DNA from: Yoonia sp. R2331
GTDB taxonomy: Bacteria; Pseudomonadota; Alphaproteobacteria; Rhodobacterales; Rhodobacteraceae
Length of the DNA stretch: 64,000 nucleotides
Assembly: GCF_041103235.1 (NCBI RefSeq)
Contig: NZ_JBGCUN010000003.1
Location: 124,001 to 188,000 of the forward strand
Direction: 5' to 3'
Shown here: positions 50,821-59,688 of the stretch, piece by piece
Layout of the letters: every line of letters starts with the position of its first letter
How positions within the stretch are numbered: position 1 is the first letter of the stretch
Translations under genes and position numbers: made by a program
The notes under the pieces: model-generated
Database searches by the model: none
What the model was told of the DNA's origin: nothing
Seen by the model: only the letters and a program-made list of their open reading frames with translations

Positions 50821-51572
50821 CTTGTGACCTCTTCGCTGGGGGGTGTGGGCTGACTGCGGAAAGTCGCGCCCTTCCACCACAGCTTGATCGCTTGCCAATG
50901 GATCAGCGTCAGCACCCGGCGCGATCCAAACGGGCGGCGCAAGGCAGCGCGCAGGATACCGGTGTCGGTCAGCGGCGCACGTGGACCTTTGAGCGTGGCA
51001 ATAACCCCGCCATTGCCGCGGCTATAGTCGATGATGATGTGAATATTCTGTTCCGAAATATCAAATCTGAACACATATCCGCCTTCAATCGGCTGAAACG
51101 GCGAAACATGCATGATTTTCTGCGCAGCGAGTGTTTCATCCTTCGTGATCGGGCGCAGGTCGTCATGGGCACACAGATAACTGTGGCGGTCACCAAAGGT
51201 ATTGGTCACCTCTGCAATCACGCAGCGCAAGACGCCGTCATCGTCATGGCACAGCCAAAAGCTGACCGGGTTGAACACATGGCCCAGCAGACGCGGCTGC
51301 GCGAGCAATTCGATCCGCCCCGACAGGGTAATCTGATGCGCCTGCAAGATATCGCGCACCCAAGCCGCCCCCATGCCTTGCTTTGGCGCGCCACCGTGAT
51401 CGCTGTCTTGCAGCGACATCAGCGCGGCACGGTTGCGGGCAAACAGCTTGGGCGTTTGCAAATCAGCTTCTGCGTCCAGCAGCACATAGTCTATGGAATA
51501 GCGAAAGGCGTTTTTCACCGCCCCGCGCCGACCGTGATAGGTCTCTCCATTGATGTGCTGTACAGTGCTCAC
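50817..51572 (-). CDS. DUF1365 family protein
   Basis: 251 residues. Motifs typical of DUF1365: FRYSIDYVLLD near the start, LLGHVFNPVSFWLCHD and EVTNTFGDRHSYL. The family is regularly next to an FAD amine-oxidase-like protein and sometimes a cyclopropane synthase, and is linked to modified fatty acids; in R. sphaeroides the homologous sigma-E-controlled genes have been connected with furan fatty acid formation, to my recollection. It overlaps the amine-oxidase gene (ATGA) and the MFS gene (GTGA). Confidence 0.88.
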   Translation of the reverse strand: MSTVQHINGETYHGRRGAVKNAFRYSIDYVLLDAEADLQTPKLFARNRAALMSLQDSDHGGAPKQGMGAAWVRDILQAHQITLSGRIELLAQPRLLGHVFNPVSFWLCHDDDGVLRCVIAEVTNTFGDRHSYLCAHDDLRPITKDETLAAQKIMHVSPFQPIEGGYVFRFDISEQNIHIIIDYSRGNGGVIATLKGPRAPLTDTGILRAALRRPFGSRRVLTLIHWQAIKLWWKGATFRSQPTPPSEEVTR

Positions 51573-52864
51573 TCTGCTGCCATCTCCAACCGTTCAACCG
51601 CATTCAGGGCATGGACCACGTCATAAGCAGACGACAGCCCGTCCTCGTGAAAGCCATTCTTCATCCACGCACCGCAGAACCATGTGCGGTTTGATCCGTT
51701 GATCGCTGCCGCGGTTTTCTGGGCTGCGAGTGCGGCCATATCATAAACCGGATGCCGCAGGGTGGCGGTGTCCCAGATCAGATCATCGCGAATGGGCCGC
51801 GTGGAATTGAGCGTCACCATATAGTCACCACCGCTGATCGACGGCTGCAGCGAATTCATCCAATAGGTCAGGTCGATCTGATCCGACTGCTTGCCGCGAT
51901 CCTCAGTATAGATCCACGACGACCAGACCTGTCTTCGCTTGGGCATTACAGCGGTGTCGGAATGCAGGACAATGTCGTTGGGCTGATAGCGGATCGCGCC
52001 CAGCGTGGCCTTTTCCGATGGCGTCGGGTCAGACAACATCGCCAGCGTGTCGTCGGAATGGGTGGCAAAGATGATCTCGTCAAAGCTTTCCCAATCTCCG
52101 CCTGCCTTGACGTCAACGCCAAAGGGCGTGCGGCGCACGGTTTGGATCGGGATGCCAAGGCGGATATCAACGCCGCGCCGCGCCATGTCTGTGCCCAGAC
52201 GGTTCACATATTCAATGCCGCCACCGGTCACGGTGTACCACTGGTGCTGACCATGCACGCCCAAAAGCGCGTGATTGTCGAAGAACCGCAGCAGCGCATA
52301 GGCCGGGAAATCCATGATCTGTTCCTTGGGGGTTGACCAGATCGCGCCAGAGAACGGCAAAAGATAGTGATCGCGAAAGAAATCCGATAGGCCCAGTTTC
52401 GCAAGCAACCCACCCACGGTCAGGCTTTCGTCCGCTGCAGCTGCCAGCCCGTGTTTGTTGAAATGCAAAAGGTCACGGACCAGTCGCAAAAACTTGGGGC
52501 TTAGCGCGTTCATCCGCTGCGCGAATAGCGCATCCAGCGAGGTCAGCGCATATTCAAAGCGGCCCCCGTCAAAGCTGGCGCCAAAGCTCATCGTGCTCTT
52601 CTCGACCGGCACATCAAGGTGGTCAAAAAGGGCGGTCAGTTTGGGGTAGTTGGCGTAGTTGAAGACGATAAACCCGGTGTCCACAGCCACGTCGCGGTTT
52701 GGCCCCGCCATACGAGTACGCGCATGGCCCCCCAGCCGGTTTGCCGCTTCGAACAGAACCACGCGGTGGTCTTTGGCCAGCAAATGTGCCGCCCCCATGC
52801 CGGATATGCCAGCCCCGATGACGGCCACCTTACGGGGGGCCGCAGTTGCAGTTTCAAATGGCAT
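51569..52864 (-). CDS. FAD-dependent amine oxidase-like protein
   Basis: 431 residues. The FAD-binding motif VIGAGISGMG (residues 15-24) and LFEAANRLGGHARTR identify the NAD(P)-binding/amine oxidase fold; FNYANYPKLTALFDHL and FCGAWMKNGFHEDGL match the subgroup that travels with DUF1365. It is the first gene of a five-gene leftward operon, divergent from rpoE-chrR. A role in modification or desaturation of membrane fatty acids under singlet oxygen is likely from the family and the regulon in relatives, not from this sequence itself. Confidence 0.9.
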   Translation of the reverse strand: MPFETATAAPRKVAVIGAGISGMGAAHLLAKDHRVVLFEAANRLGGHARTRMAGPNRDVAVDTGFIVFNYANYPKLTALFDHLDVPVEKSTMSFGASFDGGRFEYALTSLDALFAQRMNALSPKFLRLVRDLLHFNKHGLAAAADESLTVGGLLAKLGLSDFFRDHYLLPFSGAIWSTPKEQIMDFPAYALLRFFDNHALLGVHGQHQWYTVTGGGIEYVNRLGTDMARRGVDIRLGIPIQTVRRTPFGVDVKAGGDWESFDEIIFATHSDDTLAMLSDPTPSEKATLGAIRYQPNDIVLHSDTAVMPKRRQVWSSWIYTEDRGKQSDQIDLTYWMNSLQPSISGGDYMVTLNSTRPIRDDLIWDTATLRHPVYDMAALAAQKTAAAINGSNRTWFCGAWMKNGFHEDGLSSAYDVVHALNAVERLEMAAE

Positions 52865-52938
52865 GGAAGGTCCTCGTCGCTTTGTCTTTGGTCTTAGTAC
52901 GTCACGCGACGCGGGCCGGATGAGTTTCGGTCAATAAA

Positions 52939-52952
52939 ACAGAAATTTCTGT
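52939..52952. promoter_or_regulatory. Palindrome ACAGAAATTTCTGT at the rpoE promoter
   Basis: A perfect 14-base dyad that ends on the first base of the sigma-E-type -35 element at 52952. It sits in the 226-base gap between the divergent amine-oxidase and rpoE start codons and could be an operator. No regulator is assigned. Confidence 0.5.
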
Positions 52953-52981
52953 GATCCGATACCCGCGGGCCTGCGTAGACA
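52952..52981 (+). promoter_or_regulatory. Predicted sigma-E promoter of rpoE-chrR
   Basis: TGATCC (52952-52957), an 18-base spacer and TAGACA (52976-52981) match the group of promoters recognised by Rhodobacter sigma-E (TGATCC with an 18-base spacer and a TA-starting -10). Transcription would start at about 52988. This excludes an rpoE start codon at 52986 and fits autoregulation. The right part may also serve a leftward promoter: TGATCT on the minus strand at 52987-52982. Confidence 0.65.
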
Positions 52982-53090
52982 GATCATGTTGACGACAGTG
53001 GAAGACAGCACAAAACCGGATGCGGCGGTTGCGATGGGCCTGTATGGTCCTGATAAATCGCGCCCTTCCGGCGCTGTAAAGGCAGATCGG

Positions 53091-53642
53091 TTGAACACGA
53101 CGGACACAAGCAAACGGATGATGTGGGTCGCCCATGTCGTGGCCATTCGTGACCAGCAGGACAAGGATGCCTTTGCCGAACTCTTTGCGCATTTTGCGCC
53201 ACGGGTGAAGTCGTTCCTGATGAAGTCGGGCACTTCGCCTGACATGGCAGAGGAATGCGCACAGGACGTGATGGTGACACTGTGGCGCAAGGCGGCAATG
53301 TTTGACCCCGCCAAGGCCAGCGTCAGCACCTGGATTTTTACGATCGCGCGGAATCGTCGGATCGACATCCTGCGCAAAGAACGCCGCCCCGAACCCGAAG
53401 AGCTTCCTTGGGGCCCCGAAGCAGAGCCCGATCAGGAAGAGACCGTGGCGCTGCAACAAGAGACGCAAAAACTGGGCGCGGCCTTGGCCGAACTGCCCGA
53501 AAAACAGCGGACACTGATCGAAAAGGCCTATTTTGGTGACCTTTCTCACAGTGAAATCGCAGAACAGACAGGGTTGCCGCTTGGCACGATCAAATCCCGA
53601 ATCCGGTTGGCGCTGGAACGCCTGCGCCACGTTATGAAGTGA
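53091..53642 (+). CDS. rpoE: RNA polymerase sigma factor RpoE (ECF, ChrR-controlled)
   Basis: ECF sigma factor for the singlet-oxygen response; about 183 residues. Region 2 is AFAELFAHFAPRVKSFLMKSG through STWIFTIARNRRIDILRKERR; region 4 is LAELPEKQRTLIEKAYFGDLSHSEIAEQTGLPLGTIKSRI. The frame is open back to 52986, but the predicted promoter makes that start unlikely. TTG at 53091 has AAAGG eight bases upstream and gives an N-terminus of family-like length; ATG at 53034 or 53118 are alternatives. It is followed immediately by its anti-sigma factor chrR. Confidence 0.93.
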   Translation: MNTTDTSKRMMWVAHVVAIRDQQDKDAFAELFAHFAPRVKSFLMKSGTSPDMAEECAQDVMVTLWRKAAMFDPAKASVSTWIFTIARNRRIDILRKERRPEPEELPWGPEAEPDQEETVALQQETQKLGAALAELPEKQRTLIEKAYFGDLSHSEIAEQTGLPLGTIKSRIRLALERLRHVMK

Positions 53643-53650
53643 ATGAAACC

Positions 53651-54295
53651 ATGACACAGATTAAACACCACCTGACCGACGCCCTGCTGATGGGCTATGC
53701 CGCTGGCACCCTGCCTGAGGCGTTCAACCTTGTCGTCGCCACGCACATCAGTATGTGCGACACCTGCCGCGCAGCGCTTGCCGAATTCGAGGCGGTGGGC
53801 GGCGAGGTGATGATGGCCACCGATGCCGCATCGCTGGCAGAGGACAGCCTGACCGCGACTCTCGACAAGATCGCCAATGCGCCCGCAGCGCCCAAGGTGC
53901 CGGCGCGCAAAAAGGGCATCTTTCCTTCACCGCTGCAAAGCTATGTGAACGGTGATCTGGACGCGGTGAAATGGCGCAAGATTGGCGGAGGCGTCAGTCA
54001 AGCTGTATTGCCGACCTCTGAAGGGGCCACCGTGCGCTTGCTGCACATTCCCGCGGGCACCGCCGTGCCGGACCACGGCCATCGCGGCACAGAGCTGACG
54101 CTGGTGTTGCAAGGCGCATTTGTGGATGAAACTGATCGCTTTGGCGCAGGTGACGTCGAGGTCGCAAACGAAGACCTGCATCACACCCCCGTGGCCGAGG
54201 CGGGCATGGATTGCATCTGTCTGGCGGCCACCGATGCGCCGCTAAAATTCAATGGGCTGATGCCCCGCATTTTTCAGCGTTTCGTCGGGATCTAG
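53651..54295 (+). CDS. chrR: Anti-sigma factor ChrR (zinc ASD plus cupin)
   Basis: Holds sigma-E inactive until singlet oxygen appears. 214 residues from ATG 53651 (a GTG four codons upstream, overlapping the sigma stop, is also possible). The N-terminal anti-sigma domain has the zinc ligands His6, His32, Cys36 and Cys39 (HISMCDTC); the C-terminal cupin domain carries His142, His144, Glu148 and His178. These correspond one-for-one, shifted by one residue after His6, to the metal ligands known for R. sphaeroides ChrR, so both sites are intact. Confidence 0.95.
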   Translation: MTQIKHHLTDALLMGYAAGTLPEAFNLVVATHISMCDTCRAALAEFEAVGGEVMMATDAASLAEDSLTATLDKIANAPAAPKVPARKKGIFPSPLQSYVNGDLDAVKWRKIGGGVSQAVLPTSEGATVRLLHIPAGTAVPDHGHRGTELTLVLQGAFVDETDRFGAGDVEVANEDLHHTPVAEAGMDCICLAATDAPLKFNGLMPRIFQRFVGI

Positions 54296-54324
54296 GTCCC
54301 CCTCACACACAGGCAAAACGCGCG

Positions 54325-54357
54325 AAAGCCCCGGACCGACGTCCGGGGCTTTTTGCT
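54325..54357. terminator. Terminator between chrR and the desaturase gene
   Basis: AAAGCCCCGGAC (54325-54336) pairs perfectly with GTCCGGGGCTTT (54341-54352) around CGAC and is followed by further Ts on the plus strand. The A-rich 5' side gives a U-run on the other strand too, so it can end both the rpoE-chrR and the convergent desaturase transcript. It is the clearest terminator in the window. Confidence 0.9.
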
Positions 54358-54369
54358 GTTTACAGGGCC

Positions 54370-55395
54370 TTAAGCGTGGGCGAGCGCGCGTGCCGCCTTA
54401 AAGGATACAAGCCGCCGGTTGGCGCTGTCCCACAAGTCCAGCTGGGCGCATTTGAAGCTTTCCAGCAGGGTCATGCGGCTGCAATCCACCAGCTCTTCAT
54501 GATCGCGCAACACCTCGTTCAAACGATAGAACGGAATACGGCTATACAGATGATGCACATGGTGGATGCCGATATTGGCGGAAAACCAGCGCAGGATCAG
54601 TGGCAGGTCATAGTGTGAACTGCCGTGCAGCGCCGCTTCGTGCAACTGCCAATCGTCATGTTCGTCCCAATGGGTCTGCTCAAACTGGTGCTGCACATAG
54701 AACAGCCAGACGCCGATAGACGCCGCCACCAGCGATGACGGCAGCATGACCAGAAACAGCGCGGCCCAGCCGCCGAAATAGACGATCACCGACATGATCA
54801 ACAGGATCGACGCATTGGTGCCCATCGCGGAAATCCAATAGCTGCGGCCCTGGTCCATGAACCCCTTGGGCACGCGGTTTTGCAGGAGGAAAATGTAGCT
54901 CGGCCCGATCCCGAACATCACAATCGGATGGCGGTAGGCGCGATACAGAAACCGGCCGAACCGGCTGCGCTGGTGATATTCCTCGACCGTCAGGGTCATG
55001 ATGTCGCCAAGACCCCGGTGCGCCAGATCACCCGCATGGCTGTGATGGATCGCATGGGACCGGCGCCAGACATCGTAAGGCGTCAGCGTCAGGACACCAA
55101 GTGACCGCCCGACCCAATCGCTGACATTACGATTGTCAAAGAACGACCCGTGGCCGCAATCATGCTGAATGCAAAAGAGCCGCAGCAAAAAACCACCATT
55201 CACAACCGAGATCAGAAAGGCCCCAAGGTAGCTATAGTTTGCGACCCAACAGGCCAGCACCCAAAACGCCACAAATGGCACCAAGGAAATCGCAAGCTCA
55301 AACGAGCTGCGCAACGTGTTGGGTTCACGATATTTGGCGAGGACGCGGACCCAGTCGCGGGCCGTGTCGATGGCGGGCGTTGTTGTTTTTGTCAT
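54370..55395 (-). CDS. Membrane fatty acid desaturase
   Basis: 341 residues, di-iron membrane desaturase. Three histidine boxes: HDCGH (78-82), HAIHH (114-118) and HHVHH near residue 285, with membrane segments between them. ATG 55395 (MTKTTTPAID) is preferred to a TTG 18 codons upstream. It is convergent with chrR across a shared terminator. Given the modified-fatty-acid genes nearby, a function in membrane lipid remodelling is plausible; I found no sigma-E-type promoter in front of it. Confidence 0.9.
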   Translation of the reverse strand: MTKTTTPAIDTARDWVRVLAKYREPNTLRSSFELAISLVPFVAFWVLACWVANYSYLGAFLISVVNGGFLLRLFCIQHDCGHGSFFDNRNVSDWVGRSLGVLTLTPYDVWRRSHAIHHSHAGDLAHRGLGDIMTLTVEEYHQRSRFGRFLYRAYRHPIVMFGIGPSYIFLLQNRVPKGFMDQGRSYWISAMGTNASILLIMSVIVYFGGWAALFLVMLPSSLVAASIGVWLFYVQHQFEQTHWDEHDDWQLHEAALHGSSHYDLPLILRWFSANIGIHHVHHLYSRIPFYRLNEVLRDHEELVDCSRMTLLESFKCAQLDLWDSANRRLVSFKAARALAHA

Positions 55396-55492
55396 GTTTG
55401 CCGATTTACTGCTGCTGGCTTGCGATACAGCAAACAGGACGTTGTGCAAATGAACTTTTTCGCCAGATGCGAGAACGCCCTTGAACCTGGCG

Positions 55493-55942
55493 CTATTGCG
55501 TGCGGGTTTCCAGCCCCTGCCCCTGATCGGTCACACGGGTCACGGCCCAGTTGCTGATCGGGCTTTCATCGTCCCAGGCCAGCGGCACAAATTGGCCATT
55601 CTTCTTCATCCAGCCATCGCCACCGGGCGAAAGATAAAAGGTGCGACCGGCATAAGCACCTGTAACGACGGCGTAATCCGGCGTCATTTGCAAGGTTGCC
55701 GCGCGCCCATGGGTTGACCCCGCACAAACGGTGGCACCACCCCGACAAGGGGCAAGCGTGTAGCTGTGCAGCTCTCCGTGTTCCTCGGTCAGGATTGTCA
55801 CAGGGCCGGTATCAAATGGTTGGTCGGAAAACGCATTGGCCCAGGCGCGCTGCACCTGAACCGGGTTTTGTTCAAACGTCAGCGGCTCACCCGGCGCGCA
55901 GGCGGTAAGGGCCAGAAGGGGCAAGGTCAGGGCAAGGCGCAT
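55493..55942 (-). CDS. Small lipoprotein of unknown function
   Basis: 149 residues with a lipoprotein signal: LLALTAC with the lipidated Cys at residue 15, followed by APGEP (no Asp at +2, so outer-membrane sorting is expected). The mature part contains two more cysteines (PCRGGATVCAG) that may form a disulfide, and ends in a Gln/Thr-rich tail. I do not recognise a family. It lies between the desaturase and rmuC genes in the same direction. Confidence 0.75.
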   Translation of the reverse strand: MRLALTLPLLALTACAPGEPLTFEQNPVQVQRAWANAFSDQPFDTGPVTILTEEHGELHSYTLAPCRGGATVCAGSTHGRAATLQMTPDYAVVTGAYAGRTFYLSPGGDGWMKKNGQFVPLAWDDESPISNWAVTRVTDQGQGLETRTQ

Positions 55943-55978
55943 GGGACACTCCGTTTGGCGATTGGTGTGATCCTGCCC

Positions 55979-57217
55979 TCAGGTGCCGGGGGGCGCAAGG
56001 GGCACCACCTTGTCGTCGGCATCGGGGGCAAGTTCCTCAAAGTCGAAATTTCCCAGCCGGTTTGCACGTTTGCCCGCCTTGCCTGCGGAAATTTTGATGT
56101 CCTCGACGTCCTTTGAGGCTTGCGCAAAATGCTTGTCCAAGTTGCCGACACGGGTGACCAAACGATCAACGTCCCCGCCCAATAGCGCCAATTCCTTGCG
56201 GATCGCCCCGGTCTGTTCCCGCATTCGCGCATCTTTTAGGATCGCGCGCATGGTGTTCAATGTCGCCATGCAGGTTGTGGGCGAGACGATCCAGACCCGC
56301 GCATCGAACCCTTCGCGCACGATGGCAGGCAAGCGCGCGTGAAGCTCTGCATAGACTGCTTCGCTGGGTAGAAACATGATCGCACCATCGGCGGTCTCAC
56401 CTTCGATGATGTACTTCTCGGATATCGCCTTGATATGCACCCGCACCGCATTGCCCAGATCGCGCAGCGCGATCTTCTGCATCTCGGGCGTCTCGGCAGA
56501 GGCGAGCGCCTCGTAGGCCTCAAACGGGAATTTCGCGTCAATCACAATCGGCCCCGGCGGATTGGGCAGATGGATCAGACAATCCGCGCGCTTGCCGTTG
56601 GAAAGCGTCGCTTGCAGGGCATAAGCATCCGCTGGCAGCGCCTTGGACACAATATCGGTCAGTTGGATTTCGCCGAACATGCCGCGCCGCTGCTTGTTGG
56701 ACAGGATGTCCTGCAAGGTCAGCACATCGCCTGACAGCTTTTCGATGTTCGATTGCGCCTTGTCGATGGTCGCCAGCCGTTCTTGCAATTCGGTCAGCTG
56801 CTTGGTCGATTTTTCGGACGACCCGGTCAGGGTCTCCTTCATCTTTTCCTGCATTTCCGACATCGCGCGCGCAGATTTCAGCGCGTTGTCGGCCAGCCGT
56901 TCGGCCACTTGCGCATTTACCTCGGCCAGCCGGGTCTCCATCGTCTGGATCACGCGCACCTGTGCCGTGGCCTGCGCGTCGCTGACTGTCTGAATGTTGC
57001 CCGCCAACTGGCTTTGGTTCGCGTTCAGCACCTGCACGTCGTCGCCCAGACGGCTGACTTGCGTGGCAACAAAATTGACGGCCTGCGCCGATTGCCCGGC
57101 GCGGCGGACTGCAAGGATCAGCAGGACCACGATCAGCGCCGCCAAGACGGCAGCGACGATGATCCCGATAACGGCCGGTTCGCTCAGGTCGATTGATTGT
57201 CCTGCGATTTCAATCAT
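55979..57217 (-). CDS. rmuC: DNA recombination protein RmuC
   Basis: 412 residues: an N-terminal membrane anchor (about 17-37), a long coiled coil (about 60-170) and the RmuC nuclease-like domain with [14 protein letters not shown] and [19 protein letters not shown]. RmuC limits inversions at short inverted repeats in E. coli. Its start overlaps the mutL stop in ATGA, so two DNA-maintenance genes are co-expressed. Confidence 0.93.
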   Translation of the reverse strand: MIEIAGQSIDLSEPAVIGIIVAAVLAALIVVLLILAVRRAGQSAQAVNFVATQVSRLGDDVQVLNANQSQLAGNIQTVSDAQATAQVRVIQTMETRLAEVNAQVAERLADNALKSARAMSEMQEKMKETLTGSSEKSTKQLTELQERLATIDKAQSNIEKLSGDVLTLQDILSNKQRRGMFGEIQLTDIVSKALPADAYALQATLSNGKRADCLIHLPNPPGPIVIDAKFPFEAYEALASAETPEMQKIALRDLGNAVRVHIKAISEKYIIEGETADGAIMFLPSEAVYAELHARLPAIVREGFDARVWIVSPTTCMATLNTMRAILKDARMREQTGAIRKELALLGGDVDRLVTRVGNLDKHFAQASKDVEDIKISAGKAGKRANRLGNFDFEELAPDADDKVVPLAPPGT

Positions 57218-59031
57218 GTGCGCCCGAAAAGCCGTTCGATGTCGGTCATCTTGAGTTCAACATAAGTGGGCCGCCCGTGGTTGCACTGGCCGGAATTCGG
57301 CGTCGCCTCCATCTCGCGCAGCAGGGCGTTCATTTCCGGCGCAGACATGCGCCGCCCGGTGCGGACAGAGCCGTGGCAAGCCACCCGCGACAGGATGGCG
57401 TTCAGCTTGGATTCCAGCAGTTTGCTGTCACCCTGATCAGTCAGCTCATCCAGAATGTCGCGGATCAGAGCGGTGGCATTGACCTCGCCCAACAGGGCCG
57501 GGGTTTCGCGAACAGCGATCGCACCGCCACCAAAGGGTTCAATCGTCAGGCCAAGGCGCGCAAGGTCGGGGGCAATCGCCAGCAGTTGCGCGGCTTCATT
57601 GTCGGTCAGGTCGATGATCTCGGGGATCAACAGCGCCTGTGCTGCGACACCATTGGCGGCCATTTGCGCCTTGAGTTTCTCATAAACCAGCCGTTCGTGG
57701 GCGGCATGAGCATCGACAAGGATCATGCCAGAGGTGGTTTGAGCAAGGATATAGTTCTCGTGCAATTGCGCACGGGCAGCACCCAGCGGCAGCGCCTCTT
57801 CGGTTGCTTGCGCGCCCTCATCGGCAGGTGGTTCAACACGGGCCGAACGATGTTCGGCAAAGCCGGACTGGAAGGTCATGGATTGCGCGGTGAACCGGGG
57901 TGCGGGGCGGTCCATCTGGTAGACGCGCGGTTCTGCCGACGGGATCTGCATCGCGCCCAGGGTCGCATCTGCGACGGTGCTCGACGCGCGGTGACCCGCA
58001 CTTGCCAGCATGTGCCGCAGACCCGAAACGATCAGCCCGCGCACGGTGCCGGGATCGCGAAACCGGACCTCTGATTTTGCCGGGTGGACGTTGACGTCGA
58101 CCAGCGTGGCGTCACAGTCGATGAAAAGTGCCGCGACCGGGTGACGGTCGCGTGACAGCACATCCATATAGCCCGCACGCAGCGCCCCCAGCAGCATCTT
58201 GTCACGCACCGGACGGCCATTGACGAACAGGAATTGCGCCACTGCAGCGCCCCGGCTGTAGGTCGGCAGCGCCGCATAGCCAGTCAGGTGAAAGCCGTCA
58301 CGCGTCGCGTCCAGCGGCACAGCATTATCGGCAAATTCACGGCCCAACACCGACCGCAAGCGCCCGTGCAGCGCATCAAACAGATCACCGGTCTGGGCAT
58401 CGGCCCTGAAAACCGTGCGCTGATCCCCGCCTGAAGTATCGCGCAGGACAAAGGTGATAAACGGCTCTGCCATCGCAAGACGTTTGACCACATCCGTGAT
58501 CGCCTGGTTTTCAGCCCGGTCAGAGCGGAGGAATTTCAACCGCGCAGGTGTCGCATAGAAAAGGTCACGCAGTTCCACCACGGTGCCCTTGTTCAGGGCT
58601 GCGGGTTTGACAGCACCGGGCTGCCCGCCCGCCACGCTGATCGTGGCGGCATCCGCGCCTGCACGGCTGGTGATGGTCAGACGCCCGACCGCACCCAGCG
58701 ACGGCAGCGCCTCGCCCCGGAACCCAAACGAATGAATGTTGAGCAGATCGGTGCCGTCGATCTTGCTGGTCGCATGACGCGACAGCGCCAGTGGCAGGTC
58801 ACCGGGTGCAATGCCGCAGCCGTCGTCAGTGACACGGATCAAGGTCTTGCCGCCATCAGCGATCACCACCTCGATCCGGGTGGCCCCGGCGTCGATGCTG
58901 TTTTCCACCAACTCTTTGACTGCAGAGGCAGGGCGTTCCACGACCTCGCCCGCCGCGATCCGATTGATGGCGGCGTCATCCAGCTGCCGGATCACCGGCG
59001 CGGGCTTTATCTGGGGGTCAGCGACAGACAT
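57214..59031 (-). CDS. mutL: DNA mismatch repair protein MutL
   Basis: 605 residues. N-terminal GHKL ATPase motifs: [30 protein letters not shown]. The C-terminal domain has the endonuclease motif in variant form, [12 protein letters not shown] (D-x-H-A-x2-E-x4-E), and the associated ACHGSVRTG and CNHGRPT motifs, so this is a nicking MutL, as expected where MutH is absent. ATG 59031 (MSVADPQ) is chosen over an in-frame start 31 codons upstream that would run into the next gene. Confidence 0.95.
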   Translation of the reverse strand: MSVADPQIKPAPVIRQLDDAAINRIAAGEVVERPASAVKELVENSIDAGATRIEVVIADGGKTLIRVTDDGCGIAPGDLPLALSRHATSKIDGTDLLNIHSFGFRGEALPSLGAVGRLTITSRAGADAATISVAGGQPGAVKPAALNKGTVVELRDLFYATPARLKFLRSDRAENQAITDVVKRLAMAEPFITFVLRDTSGGDQRTVFRADAQTGDLFDALHGRLRSVLGREFADNAVPLDATRDGFHLTGYAALPTYSRGAAVAQFLFVNGRPVRDKMLLGALRAGYMDVLSRDRHPVAALFIDCDATLVDVNVHPAKSEVRFRDPGTVRGLIVSGLRHMLASAGHRASSTVADATLGAMQIPSAEPRVYQMDRPAPRFTAQSMTFQSGFAEHRSARVEPPADEGAQATEEALPLGAARAQLHENYILAQTTSGMILVDAHAAHERLVYEKLKAQMAANGVAAQALLIPEIIDLTDNEAAQLLAIAPDLARLGLTIEPFGGGAIAVRETPALLGEVNATALIRDILDELTDQGDSKLLESKLNAILSRVACHGSVRTGRRMSAPEMNALLREMEATPNSGQCNHGRPTYVELKMTDIERLFGRT

Positions 59032-59093
59032 GCCACAATTTGTAGCATGATTGCAGGCGATTCTACGAGGGGAAAACCGACAGCCAGCAGCGG

Positions 59094-59453
59094 CTATTGC
59101 GCCACGCGATAGGCCACCAGACAATACCGTTGTCCGTTGTCACAGCGGACCAATCGGCCCTTTGGCGTGGTCAGGCGTTCGGCAAGGCTGGTCGGTTGAA
59201 AAACCGTTAGGGCCTGCGGGTCCAGCCCGCGCGGCCTGATCCGATCCAACCCGTCCGCCTGCTGCCCCAACAGCGGCATCAGCAGCCCCGCCAGTCCGCG
59301 TTTTTGCGAATACCGCCGCACCGGCATCTGATGCGGCGTAGCCGCAGCAGGGTCGTCAAACGTCAGATCCGCCGCCGCCACACGCGGGCCAAACGACAGC
59401 CAGAAGACAACAACCAAAGCACTCAGAACGAACCATCCAAGATCACGCATCAC
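59094..59453 (-). CDS. Small exported or anchored protein of unknown function
   Basis: 119 residues. The N-terminus ([27 protein letters not shown]) is a signal peptide or membrane anchor; the rest is basic, with two cysteines near the end ([16 protein letters not shown]) that may form a disulfide. No family recognised. It lies 62 bases upstream of mutL in the same direction. Confidence 0.65.
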   Translation of the reverse strand: MMRDLGWFVLSALVVVFWLSFGPRVAAADLTFDDPAAATPHQMPVRRYSQKRGLAGLLMPLLGQQADGLDRIRPRGLDPQALTVFQPTSLAERLTTPKGRLVRCDNGQRYCLVAYRVAQ

Positions 59454-59688
59454 ATGCTCCTGTCGGCCCCCCGCCGCCTGCGAGGGTTGAGCATCATGAT
59501 GAACGAAAGGTTAAACCTGCCCCGGTGTTACAGTGCCGACAGATTTCGTGATTTTATTTAATGTTAACAAAGCGCCGTTAAGGGTTTCTTTAACTGTATG
59601 AATGTCGCGCTACATCTGCGCGCCCCCACATTTGCATTTCACGTTCAATCGTGCGTAAGCTATGACTTACATATATTTGGGGGAAACG

